A DNA stretch of 64,000 nt from positions 1 to 64,000 of the forward strand of contig JAJFPB010000002.1 of the NCBI GenBank assembly GCA_020881915.1, in the 5' to 3' direction. Positions 51,982-62,438 of this stretch are shown here, piece by piece (position 1 is the stretch's first letter; each line of letters starts with the position of its first letter). A model generated the notes under the pieces. It searched no databases, was not told the DNA's origin, and saw only the letters and a list, made by a program, of their open reading frames with translations. Origin of the DNA: Paramyrothecium sp. XJ0827. Its lineage: Eukaryota; Ascomycota; Sordariomycetes; Hypocreales; Stachybotryaceae. A program made the translations under genes and the position numbers.

Positions 51982-52506
51982 ATGCAGGCCATTGCCTCAA
52001 TGGATGGGTCCTATGGCCCCGACAGACCCGAGGCTATCGGTCGTCTCATCCGTGCCTGGGCCACTGAAAATGCCACCAAGATCCAGAGCATTTGGGACCT
52101 AGGATGGGGATGGGAAGCCTGGCTTCAAGCAGACCTGGCTTACTATCTCCACACAGTCACCGGGTTGCGCCTGGGTCGCGAAATGTGCATCTATGAGGAG
52201 GACGACTCCCGTAGGATGGATCTCACCATCTGGGACGACAGCGGCAATCTGTTGCACTACTTTGAGTTCAAGTGCAAATCACAGAGAGCAGGAACCAATG
52301 CCTTTTTCAATGGGCTATGTGATGATTGGGAGAAAGTGCAGAAGAACCTCAGCATTCGCGCCCCACAAGCGAGAGCTTGGGCGATGGGTATTTTTGTGAA
52401 CAAGAACACAGAGCCGTTGAAAAAATACAGCAACTGGGACACTTGTAAAGTGGGGGATGTCTGGGTATTGCTTCGAAGTAACTATAATGCGGCGCCAAAG
52501 TTGTAA
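51982..52506 (+). CDS. Small protein with PD-(D/E)XK nuclease-like motif
   Basis: A single exon encodes 174 residues. Glu45 lies in a helix (GWGWEAWLQADLAYYL), Asp80 starts a strand (RMDLTIWDD), and Glu95-Phe-Lys97 sits in the next strand (LHYFEFKCKS). After this come a helix (DDWEKVQKNLS) and another strand (RAWAMGIFVNK). Spacing and order match the alpha-beta-beta-beta(ExK)-alpha-beta core of the PD-(D/E)XK phosphodiesterase superfamily, in which Asp and Glu-x-Lys bind metal and cut nucleic acid. There is no signal peptide and no further domain. A start at the second Met (residue 7) is possible. The neighbours give no operon-like clue. Function is inferred only from the motif. Confidence 0.75.
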   Translation: MQAIASMDGSYGPDRPEAIGRLIRAWATENATKIQSIWDLGWGWEAWLQADLAYYLHTVTGLRLGREMCIYEEDDSRRMDLTIWDDSGNLLHYFEFKCKSQRAGTNAFFNGLCDDWEKVQKNLSIRAPQARAWAMGIFVNKNTEPLKKYSNWDTCKVGDVWVLLRSNYNAAPKL

Positions 52507-53145
52507 CAGTGAGGATATTATAGTATTTTCATGTCTTATGTTTTCTTGGGAGATGTAGATATTTCAAGCATCTAGACGTCGTACGACGGCAGCGCACACA
52601 CACGCACAAGATGCATTCACAACCATCTAGAGGTGCCCGTCTTCAAATGATGTATCAGTTGTAGGTATCACAAGTTACAGTCATGGTCAAAACCTGTTAC
52701 GGTCATGTCTTCCGCGCTGTGCATATCATCAGAAGCCTTAATGACAACCCACAAGCCCAACAAGGTCCAGGTCCAGACAGCCAAGATGTATGACATCAAA
52801 ATACACGTCCATACAGTTGATTAGTCCTCCTGTTGATGTGATCTCTGCTGCCACATGACCTCGGAATCCCAAACGGGCCAAGGATCAGGGGCCATACCTT
52901 CACTCGACGTCTCTCACAAACAACCCGTCCTGTCCTTGCACAGATGTCGGCATGTCATTAATCCCGACATCTTACTCATAAACCTTAGCCCAAGCCACAG
53001 CCGAGGACTCGGGAATCCTTCCAGGATTCTAGTCGGGCGGGGCGTCTCCGGCGCGTTTTATCCATGCATTACGCGCGATGGGCGGATGACCCCTGCGAGG
53101 TTCGCGCATGATGCCTGCAGGTACGAGCTGACCGACCTGACCCCG
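52507..53145. other. Intergenic DNA, no supported gene
   Basis: The CACACACACGCACAAG stretch near 52595 is a minor CA-rich tract. The frame at 52855-53181 overlaps the promoter of the next gene and has no domain support. Confidence 0.5.
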
Positions 53146-53152
53146 TATAAAA
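53146..53152 (+). promoter_or_regulatory. TATA box of the FAD-oxidase relic
   Basis: TATAAAA in the context CCCCGTATAAAAGTGAATCG stands 76 bp before the ATG at 53228, a normal distance for a fungal promoter. Confidence 0.6.
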
Positions 53153-53227
53153 GTGAATCGGCTCTCCAGTGTTTAAAGTGAAGTGTCTTTGGTATTCACG
53201 TCAATATAATGCGCTCATCCGTTGACG

Positions 53228-53635
53228 ATGAGGTTCTTCGCGGTAATCCTTACCACCCTTCTTCCATGCGTTGCATCGGCCTTGTCATGCAACCAGATAC
53301 TTCCTCAATGTCGCTGTCTGCCAGGTGACTCATGCTGGCCTGAAACTGACGTCTGGGATAACCTCAATCGTACAGTGGACGTGCGTCTGATTGAGATTGT
53401 TCCCATTGGGGCTCAGTGTCATGACCCTCATTATGACGCAGAGGCATGCGAGGTACTCCAGGAGTAATGGATGAACCCGCTCCTTCAGTAAGTGCATGGC
53501 CAGCTGGACAAGTTTGCTTGATCCTAACGTGGAGTCCAAGTATTGATTCACCTTCCTCGCCCATGCAGCTTTTTTTTGCCAACCAGAGCTGCGACCCTTT
53601 TACCCTAAGATGTGACGACCGGGCCTGGACCTAAG
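53228..53635 (+). pseudogene. Truncated secreted FAD-dependent oxidase (VAO/BBE type), N-terminal fragment
   Basis: The ATG at 53228 opens a signal peptide (MRFFAVILTTLLPCVASA) and the Cys-rich N terminus typical of fungal secreted FAD-linked oxidases: CRCLPGDSCWPETDVW, then VPIGAQCHDPHYDAEAC. A TAA follows LQE where relatives continue with a Trp. The frame after it still reads WMNPLL. After a likely intron (GTAAGT donor just past it) the family motif MQLFFANQSCDPFT appears at about 53565-53605. Homology then ends, and RIP-degraded LTR DNA begins by 53700. The FAD-binding and substrate domains are missing, so no enzyme can be made. The TAA could be CAA changed by one C-to-T, as RIP would do. 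Confidence 0.8.
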
Positions 53636-53734
53636 TACAGGGTAGGTGGTTTTGCGGTTTATTATTTCACGCAGGGAACGGGATTCTTTCTTTAAAGTAA
53701 TAGATTACTTAGGTCACTAATCTATAAGACTATA

Positions 53735-54205
53735 TCTCTAGAAGCTAGTTAGAGGATATCTTAGGGATTATCTATTATTAATAGCTAGTAGGTTATAATC
53801 TAAGTATAATATATAGAACCTTCTATCTATATATATAGTATTTATCCTAGTATATACTAGAGGGTACTCTATAGATTATAATATATAATACTCCTAGAAG
53901 TATTATAGAAGGTAATCCTTCTAGTGGGGTCTCTATATGCCCTTTACTATTTATAGGAATCTTCTTCTATATAGGTCTTTATCTATATTAGCAGTTCCTA
54001 TCCTAACCTATTAGTTCTGGCCCCTCTTCTATACTAGTATTCTACTTAAGCTAGTATATGGGGAGGCTGGCTTATAGGTTATATTAGTAGTATGGGGGCT
54101 AGTCCCTCCTGAGGCTAGTAGCTCTAAGGCTAGTATAATAGTTTATATGTAATATTATGTGACTTTATGGCTTAGTTATAATCTTGGGTTGGCTTATAAT
54201 AACTA
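53735..54205 (-). mobile_element. Truncated solo LTR of the gypsy family
   Basis: The segment aligns with the last roughly 480 bp of the 606-bp LTRs at 21824 and 29136 (shared TATTATTAATAGCTAGTAGG, AATACTCCTAGAAGTATTAT and the end GGCTTATAATA). The first part of the LTR is missing. It is less A+T-rich than the copies in the large block. It sits between the truncated FAD oxidase and the 3' end of the kinase-HET gene. The flanking bases 54206-54466 are also A+T-rich and hold no gene. Confidence 0.8.
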
Positions 54206-54466
54206 GTTATTATACTTAATATTAGATATAATATAATAGCTACTAAATATAACTAAAGGAAATATAGATATATTATAAGAAAAAGATAAACTTAAGATTA
54301 AGTAATAATATCTAGTTAAGGTTATTTTATTTAGTACTACTAATACTAATCTAAGCCTTTTATAGGCTAGATTTAGTAACCTATAAAACGCAGTATAATA
54401 CTAGTTAATATTTTCTATAACTATAAAGTCCTAGCTTAGTTATTATATAGCTATAATATAAAAATC

Positions 54467-57400
54467 CTAGTAAACTTCTACTAGCTCTTCTGAACTTAGA
54501 GAAATATAAGACTCGTCTAGAGCAGCAACACCAACTCTGATATACGCGTTTTGCCATTTTAAAGGAGCAGGTAATAGTACCATAATATAGTTTAACTTGG
54601 AGCCTTCTTTCTTCTTACCAAGCACAACGCAGCGAAGTTGATCAACTTCATACTTTGAATCCTTTTGGTCAAATAGGATACTGTCGAAGAGACCCGAGTT
54701 GTTTCGGCTTGAATCGAACTTCCTCGCTTTCTTCGACTTTAGTATGGGCATTGGACCGCTTCCGGTAGCTTCCCAGTACCACTGATCGTCATTGCTTTCA
54801 ATACCTTTGAATGGCGATTCGAAGTTTCCAGTCCAGTCCATGGCGCTGAATGGTGGGTCGAGATACTCAACAATACCATCGTACGCCATCCATGACCAAG
54901 AAGGGACTTCACGACCCTCCTTGGTAATTGGAGTCAAGTAGCTATGCGCTGGCCTCGACCAGAGCAGACTGCGTTCCAAGTAGATGTCAAAGATGCCGTA
55001 TCCACCACGGGATTTGTACACTGTCAAAAGCCTCTTCTCAAGACCAGTGATTGCGACCGGACGATCTTCTGGCTTGGAAAAGTTGAGGGTCGAGTACTTT
55101 TTGAACAGGTATTGGAGCAGCTCGATACGACCATCTTTGAAGTACCCTGTGACCGAGTTGGGGAAATCCGAATCACCCAAGAAATTCGCTTTCTCGCTAC
55201 AGTGGCTTGTCAGCATCAAGTTTGAAGATAGAACCGGGTTGTGCATCCATACTTTCTCAGTTTCATCAAGCTCTCACAGTGGACACCCTTTCCACACTCG
55301 AAATACATCTGGGTGGATGTAAAGTGAATGGAACGTCTGGCCAGAGCTCGCTCTTGGAAGACCCAGCCTCGTTTATTCAGAAGAGCTTCTTCAACATCAC
55401 CTTCGAAGTCATCAATAAACTCAACAACGTGTTCGATAACTCCGCTTGAGGAGCGCAGAGTCACGTAAGATCGTGGTTCACGAGGATTTGTCAGGAAACC
55501 CACCACGGAAGAGGACGCAGAGCTGGCGGCCAGCACACAAGTAGCATTGCTGAAGACTTGCTGCATACGAGCAGCTTCATACTCCCAGTCCTTTATATCA
55601 TCCTGAATGATGCAGAGGGAGTCGATCCACAAGTACTCAATCTTAAGAGCGCGTGTGACTCGAATGGCGTCCTGGAAACTCTGGGGTAAAGGTGATACAT
55701 CGATGTTGTGGTAAAGCTGAGATACGTTCTTCTTTAACCCTCGGAAGGTCGGCCCATTGCCCCAACAGTGACTTAGAGCAAAGTACTCCGTTGTTTTCAT
55801 AGCTATACTGTTCACGAGGCGGAGGCTGGGACTATCTTGGGTGCCGAGATGAATCAGGCGGGTGGGAAGATCAACTCGGTCAATCTTTTCAGTTGAGGCC
55901 GTGGCAATGACACCGTTGCTTGGAGGCTTGGCGGCAGCTTGCCAATGGCCGTGAGTTTCGCGACAAACGCGGATCCACTCACCCATCAACGCAAATTGGT
56001 TGGCACTGTTACGCTCTGGCAACAAGGGCAGACCATGCTGTGCGGTTTTGGAATCTGTACTCGGACCTAAGCACGTCATGGCCATCAGTATTAAAGATCC
56101 CTTCCCACAGATTCGTTGAGGCTCAAGACCTACCTTGCTCGGCATAAACAGCCAGGATCGGTTGTCCACCTGGCCCGGCTTGCAGTAACGCCCCCGATCG
56201 CTTACAGGTGAACTTCTCATTATCTCCCATGTCTAGCTTTTGAGCAGCCCGGTAGAAGAGAGCACACAAGTCGCACTCTTTGACTCGGAACTTGATGTTC
56301 TCGAGTCGCTCGTTGGCCTTGAAGTCTGGTGATGTAATGTCGAAGTCTGCACACTTGTGGCATAGCTTGGAAGACGGCATCGAAGAAGTTAAAGATCTCC
56401 AGTCTTTTCGAGCAAAGAGTTTCGCTGCAAACTCATTGTCCACTTCAGAATGCCAGATCTTATCGTCGAGCTTTTGACGTTGCTAGATACCTGTTAGTCA
56501 GGGCATAATTTGGGTTATGGGGACCACATACAACCTAGGAAAACTCAGTCAGTTATTTTGCGCTTTGTACAGAGCATTCGTTTTCTTACCCTCTGTTGAT
56601 GCTGTCTTAGCAGTGTGATCAGCCAAGTTGAACACTACTGGATACACTTACATTCTACGATGCAGTCAGTTCTTTTGGTCATACACTAAACACATTGCTG
56701 CTGTTCAACTCACATACTATTATTTCAAGTCAGCGTCGAACGAACGGTGGAGACGCAGAAATGGGTGTACTCACTTGATTGATTCGAGCGGACGTCGAAA
56801 TCATCTTCGGCGACTCGGCTGACTGATCATCCTCAGCTTCCAGGACGTTAATTGCAATCGGCACGCTCTTTTCATCATGCGACGTAAAGCTGTGTCTTTT
56901 CTTAGGAGTAAGTGGTGCGCGTGGCTTCGACGAAGGTCCAGGAACAGTCAGACTCTCGCCTGCTTTTTCTTTGGCCGGTAGTGGCCTGGTACTGATTCTC
57001 TCCCAGATGCCTGGGTCGAGCAGGTATGCAGAGTCCGTAGCCGCCCTCTCACCGATGACCTTTAGCTTATTATGAGTAACAGCGCTGTCACTACGTCCGC
57101 CATCGTCCAGGACCAACATATCGGACTTGACTAAGTCGAGCAGGCTAGCGAGCGATGAGTCTGGCCCCTTCAGATCTCCTGACATTTTCACGAACCAACG
57201 TTTCACCACGCGATGGATGACGAAGTGAGTCTCCTCGCTGTCCTTGAACTCTCCTGGATTGTTCTTCTCCTTTGTATGTTCGGACTTTTGGTCTTTCTGG
57301 GAATCTTCAAGTTCCACCTTCTCCCAGAAATGTTCAAAGTCTTCCTCTACAAACTTTTGCAACTGGTCCTTGCCGTAGAGGATCCAAATGAGAAACTCTA

Positions 57401-58984
57401 GAAACACACAGCCGAGAGCCCACACGTCAGAAACGCGAGGGATCACAGGAGCGTGAACGAATTCAGGCGATACGTATCTAGCAGTACCCGTTTGGGTCTT
57501 CGTGCCTTGTAGCTGTTTGATTCGCTGTTGAGTGCTCAGTGCGTGGAAGCGTGCAAGTCCAACATCTGCGATTTGGAGGGTGCCTTTTTCGTCACTTTTG
57601 TGGTTCTCCTTATCGTCCTCGTAGAAGAGGAGAATATTTTCCGGTTTGACGTCTCCGTGACGGTTGCCATCATTGTGCAAAGCCCTGAGCACGTCGGAGA
57701 GACCTTGGATCTGGGCTAGAACCCATGTCATCATGCCAGGTTTCTTCAGCGGTCGGTCGGATTCTCTGGCCCAGAACTGCCTAAGATTGCCGCCCTGCGC
57801 CCACGGAAACAAGAATTGGCCGTGTTCATCGTCGCCGAAACTGAAAGATGCGATGGGCATGACCAGATGGGGGTGCTCCATCTTGCGGAAGATCTCTAGC
57901 ATCTCCTTTTCTTCGTGAAAGTATTTGCCCATCTCCGCTCGGATCTCTTTCACAGCGATTCTCATGTTCTTGCCAGCTTTCTGCATGGCAGTCAGTACTT
58001 GTTTATCACTAGAGTGGCGGTTAAATCTCTTACTGGCTGAACCATCAGCTGGTGGGCTTCATGGAGCTGCACCTCAAACACAGCACTTGTCAGACCGCCT
58101 TGGTGGCCCGGCTCTCTATGTAGAATCGGGAGGGGGGTTCTTGGGTGAAGCCGGTGGTAGAATTGTTTTTTTTCGAACACTGGTGACTGGAAGGCCCACT
58201 GATACATGTCGAAGTCCTTGCATTCCTTTCGTTTCCAAGAACGAAGTGGTTCCCATTCAACGACCAAGGCTTCCCCAAGGACTGTCTTTTCAGCTGTTGG
58301 GCCATTGAAGTGGATTGGCAGATGATGGTCATTCAATTCACTCTGGTAGAAGTCCTTCATTGCATCGACTTTTTCGATCACCACAAGTATGAGGAACATT
58401 CTCACCGCCGGTGCATCAAGCACATAATCGACCAAGGTAGAGAGTGGGACATCCCCGTTCTTGCGCTCGAGTTCCGATTCTATGGATTGCTTGTTCGCAA
58501 GTCTTTTGATAGTATCCGCTGGAAGGAAATCCTGTTTGTTTTCATTCCTCTTCATCTCATGCAAGATGGTGTTAACTAAGTCGGCACCCATTGTCGCGGT
58601 GCCTGACTCGACGGTCAGGATCGGCTCTGTTGCACTTGTGCCTTCTTCTGCAGTCTCTTGTGTTGTTTCACAAGGTTTGTTTTTGTTTGCTTCTTCTGTA
58701 GAAACTTGATCTAACTGCACCTCCTCAAGACGTGCTTCTTGAGTCACTTCCGATCGGATAGAGCTCGGCTTCCGTTGGCCGTTCACAGCCACAGGCAGTG
58801 GCAATGCGTTGGGAAGTGGTGTGCCTGGGGCTTGCGGAGCCACTGGCCGATTGCCGAGTGACTGGTTAAATGGATTTGATTAGCTGGGAAAAGACCGAGC
58901 CACTCGTCATTCGTCATGAGCTCTTACGGAATCATTAGGGTCCTGTCCCGTGGCACGGAAACAGGCACACCATGTCATAGCCAT
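54467..58984 (-). CDS. Protein kinase-HET domain fusion joined by micro-exons, about 1,334 residues
   Basis: Exons 58984-58928, 58861-58034, 57980-56775, four micro-exons, 56482-56134, 56066-55253 and 55196-54467 total 4005 nt in one frame. The kinase domain has IAVKE (Lys306), HGDVKPEN (Asp405), ADVGLARF (Asp434, DVG instead of DFG) and SPE with Asp480 in DVWALG, so it looks catalytically competent. The glycine loop is poorly defined. After a Ser/Pro-rich linker the HET half has a LCHKC Cys pair, then HET boxes YFALSHCWG (about 915-923), YLWIDSLCIIQD (965-976) and RGWVFQERALARRSIHF. HET domains trigger fungal incompatibility cell death. The HET frame has no ATG before residue 30 of its exon and stays open up to the micro-exons, which supports one gene. 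The start at 58984 is a choice among several Met. The TAG stop lies at the edge of RIP-degraded DNA. Two separate genes remain an alternative. Confidence 0.78.
56483..56774 (-). other. Five consecutive introns separated by micro-exons of 3, 3, 12 and 3 nt
   Basis: On the minus strand, introns 56774-56717 (58 nt), 56713-56655 (59), 56651-56602 (50), 56589-56535 (55) and 56531-56483 (49) each start with GTGAGT, GTGAGT, GTAAGT, GTAAGA or GTATGT. Four of them have a CTGAC branch-like sequence; the third has CTGAT/CTAAG. Each ends in TAG or CAG. The exons between are TAT (56716-56714), AAT (56654-56652), a 12-mer (56601-56590, CATCAACAGAGG) and GTT (56534-56532). All are multiples of three in phase 0. 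Including or skipping each would keep the frame. Confidence 0.7.
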
Positions 58985-60790
58985 GAGTTCGTCAGATTGA
59001 TAGGACAAATCGCAAAGTGGAAAAACACCCACCGATGCGAAGAGGGGGCGGGTGCACTCGAGTGCCTTGCCCCTTTGTATACTTAGCATGCGAGAAATCA
59101 GGCTCTCTGGGGCAGGGATTATCATGCAGCATTGCAACCCCGGCGACGCGCTGATGGAGGGTTACTCACAGCCGCAAATTGGTGCATCTTTGGCTGCCTT
59201 GTCCGGACGCCTGTGTTCTTGAGTGGTATTGAGACGCAAAACCTGCACATTGGAGAGCCTTGAGATGAGCGAGCCATCCGCTCGAGAATTGTATTTTCCG
59301 GCAGATGATCGGTGGCGTTGCTGACATGCAGAGACCTTTTTTTTTTTTTTTTTTTTTTCTCATCCGGCGGCGGGATGGTCAAACTGGAACACTGCTCTTA
59401 CAGCCGGTCATGGCACCCGAGTGACGGAACGTATCCAGAGCCTCACGTTTTCATGCAGAGATGACCGCCTCTTCGTGACGGGGAATTTTCGAAATATCAG
59501 AAGGATACGTCTCGACGACCCCCAGCCTCGAATGCACCATGTACCGAAAGCATGGACGCTCCATAAATATTAGCTGCGACGTCCGGGATCAGCCCATCGC
59601 CAGGCCTGGTCAGGTCGTTTTGGTTCAGGTACAGCCTGATCGATCAGCAAAAACAAAAGCAGAAAGAAAAGTGCAATTATCTAGAACGTGATTCATCCAC
59701 TACTGGATCAGCCCCAAAATTATTGGACGTGGAGGCATTAGCCAGCCAGCCCTTTTCTACGTCAACATGTCACATTACGAAATGGAAAGCAAAGGAGTCG
59801 AAACAGTTGCAATTAATCAATTGCGCCGTGATTGAATTGATAACGCTCATGCCCCTTTCCTCCGCAAAGATCTTTCTCTAGCCAAATAATACGCTAAATG
59901 GCGATTCGTTGTCTCGTGAAGTCCCCCAGAATATTATGTACTCGTGTCTGAATATGCCTGTATGTTCTCCGAAGCGATCGACGCTGGAGTCTTCCTGGTA
60001 GTGGCAGTGGTACTACCAGTGGTGATTCCTCATATTGGGCTGTCAGCGGGGGGTGGAGAACACCCGCGCTTGTCGACGTGAACGTAGTGTATGTTGTGTC
60101 GCATCTCAATCTTGAAGGTACCCGGAGGCAGGATTTTCTCGAGTCTTCGCATCAACTGCTGAGACGTGATGAGCTTGGAGTGGACTTCGAAGTTGAAGAT
60201 GTCTTCGTTGGCGCCCGTCGCTATGGAACCTCTGTGCATCGTGGTAGGTTGTGGAGATATTGGGTGTCTCGAAGGATTGCTGACAGTTGAAGTTTGCAGA
60301 TGTGATGGTGATTTTATCGTCGCAAAAACGAATAAAATGGATGATGATGCTGATTATATTGATTGTCGCTGTCTCCCGAGGATCGTTGGTGCTCGATCTG
60401 CGTCGTTTAAAGGACACAAAGCGAGAATCAGGCTACGTGGTCGGCGACTACCTGATGTCAACAACCCTGTCTCAGGTGGAGGGTCACAGGGATTCAGCAG
60501 CGCTTAGCCACACGAGATGACAGACTACAATCCCGCTAATGTGCAATACGGAACGGGAAGTATAGATAACAAAGAGCCTTGTCCTTCCGTCTTGGGGGCC
60601 TAATGCGACGGTCCCGTGCTAGTTTGGCAGGGGTGGTACAGCCCGCGTGGCAACAAAGGACCTCCGGCATATGTGACGGTGATGAGAAGGGTCAGCTGGA
60701 TGCAGCCACAGGCCTCGAGAGGAGCCGGTGGTGTGTTGACTGAAGGTCTGTGCCCCCATGAACACTCTTGAACCTTAGCAGCCGAGACGG
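58985..60790. other. Intergenic DNA, no supported gene
   Basis: The 5' flank of the kinase-HET gene comes first. A 22-base T run lies at 59337-59358. Overlapping frames at 60106-60417 (minus) and 60166-60507 (plus) have no recognisable domain. A+T content jumps at about 60800. Confidence 0.5.
59337..59358. repeat. T22 homopolymer
   Basis: Twenty-two consecutive T are flanked by GAGACC and CTCATCCGG. Unlike the run at 2480 it has no AATAAA partner nearby. Confidence 0.95.
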
Positions 60791-61093
60791 AAGTAGTGAG
60801 ATATTATATTCATTAGGGCCTGATCGGTAAGAGCTTAGTCTAGTAAGTAAGACTTAAAAAGAGACTTCTATAATAGTAAAAATAGTAAAGATACTTAATA
60901 TTTAATTTCTAGTAATTATTTTCTCTCTTAATAAATATAACAACTACTAAATTAAAAGCCTAAATAATAGCTAATATAATAATAGTAATTCTAAAATTAT
61001 TTTTATTATTATAGATCTTTAGCTAAGTTTAGTGCTTTTAAATAATATTATTAAATATAAAAGCGTGGGTCCTCTACTACTATAAAGGTCGTG

Positions 61094-61104
61094 GGTTTAA
61101 TTCC
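61094..61104 (+). other. Decayed Pol III B-box-like word
   Basis: GGTTTAATTCC in the context GTGGGTTTAATTCCTGC equals the tRNA B box GGTTCGATTCC with CG changed to TA, as RIP would do. The flanking 5-nt arms can nearly pair. No acceptor stem or A box can be paired with it, so it may be a tRNA-derived SINE relic or chance. Confidence 0.25.
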
Positions 61105-62370
61105 TGCCTATAGTACCTATTTTTCCTAAGAAAAAGCCCTTTTCCTTAGAAAATAATAGAGCCACTATTATTAGGGCCTACCTTATAGGTTATGCCCGAT
61201 TCCTTATTAATATATCTACCTAAATCTATAGGCATTTTTCTCCTTATATAGGTTAACTAAGGTTTTTCCCTAAATAGAGGGCCTTATAGAGGGCTCTATA
61301 GGCCTAAGGACCACTAAAAATTACTAAGTATGTTATCTAGGAGACCTACCTATAACTTATAGTTATAGAAGGTACCTTCTAAATCCTATAACTCTATAAC
61401 TCTATTAAATATAAAAGATATTAGTTTTTTAAGTAAGATTTATATAACTACTAATTTATATAGTTATTTAATATTTATATAATTTAAGAGTTAATATTAA
61501 GTAATTTTATTATTACTATTCCTATTATAAGTATTAAAGTAGTCTCTACTAGTATAGTATATTAATTATAAAATTAAATAGGGATTCTAAATAAATTATA
61601 AAAAGTAATTCTTTTATATAACATACATATATAGCAAGTAGAATAACATAGTAAGCAAAATAAAAATCCCTTATCCTATATCTTAATTAATTAATTAAAT
61701 AATTTACTATAACTAACTATATTAAACTTAATTTAAGAGGCTAATATTAATCTTATACTTTAAGCCCTTTAAATAACCCTAAGTTTAAGTCTATAATATA
61801 CTATATAGATATATATAGTTCTATTAACTACATTCTATTATTAGAAGCATAGTAAATAGTCCTAATATAATACTATAGCTAATTTATATAAACTATCTAA
61901 TCTTAAGAAATAAATAATAATTTAATATACCCTTAATCTAAATATATAAGGGTTTTTACCCTAGCTTTATAGTATTAAAGATATAGCTAATTAATTACTT
62001 ACTAAGTAAGAGATACCTTCTATTAGGCTATATTAGGCCTTAAATTTTATTAAGTAGTAATTAGAGCTTAAGATATATTTCTTTTATAGATATAATTACT
62101 AGAGAGCTAAATATAAAAATCTAATTATAATAAATATATAGTTCTTACTTATAGAGAATATAATTATAAAGTATAGTATTAAATTAAATAATTAATATAA
62201 CTTTAATAAGACTAGCTTTATAATAGATATTATTATAAGTAATATAGTTATTATAGGTATAGAGAGATATATAAACCCTAAAAAGATCTAATCTAGAAAC
62301 TATAAATAGATTATAGTAATTAAATTAATTAATACTAAAAAGTAAATACTACTACTATTTATTATTATTA

Positions 62371-62438
62371 TAAGCTAATATTATTTCTTAAGCTAATATT
62401 ATTTCTTAAGCTAATATTATTTCTTAAGCTAATATTAT
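62371..62438. repeat. 18-bp tandem repeat in the second A+T-rich block
   Basis: TAAGCTAATATTATTTCT is repeated three times perfectly plus a partial fourth copy. The perfect identity indicates an expansion after the RIP decay of the surrounding DNA. Confidence 0.9.

Noticed and set aside
54467..56443. HET domain as an independent gene starting at 56443
   Set aside because: The codon at 56443 is GTG, and the frame stays open upstream to a good acceptor at 56483 that joins the kinase frame. Kept only as an alternative.
60106..60507. Overlapping opposite-strand frames near 60.3 kb
   Set aside because: Neither has a recognisable domain, and they overlap each other almost completely.
61060..61140. 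Functional tRNA gene
   Set aside because: No acceptor stem or A box can be paired with the B-box-like word.
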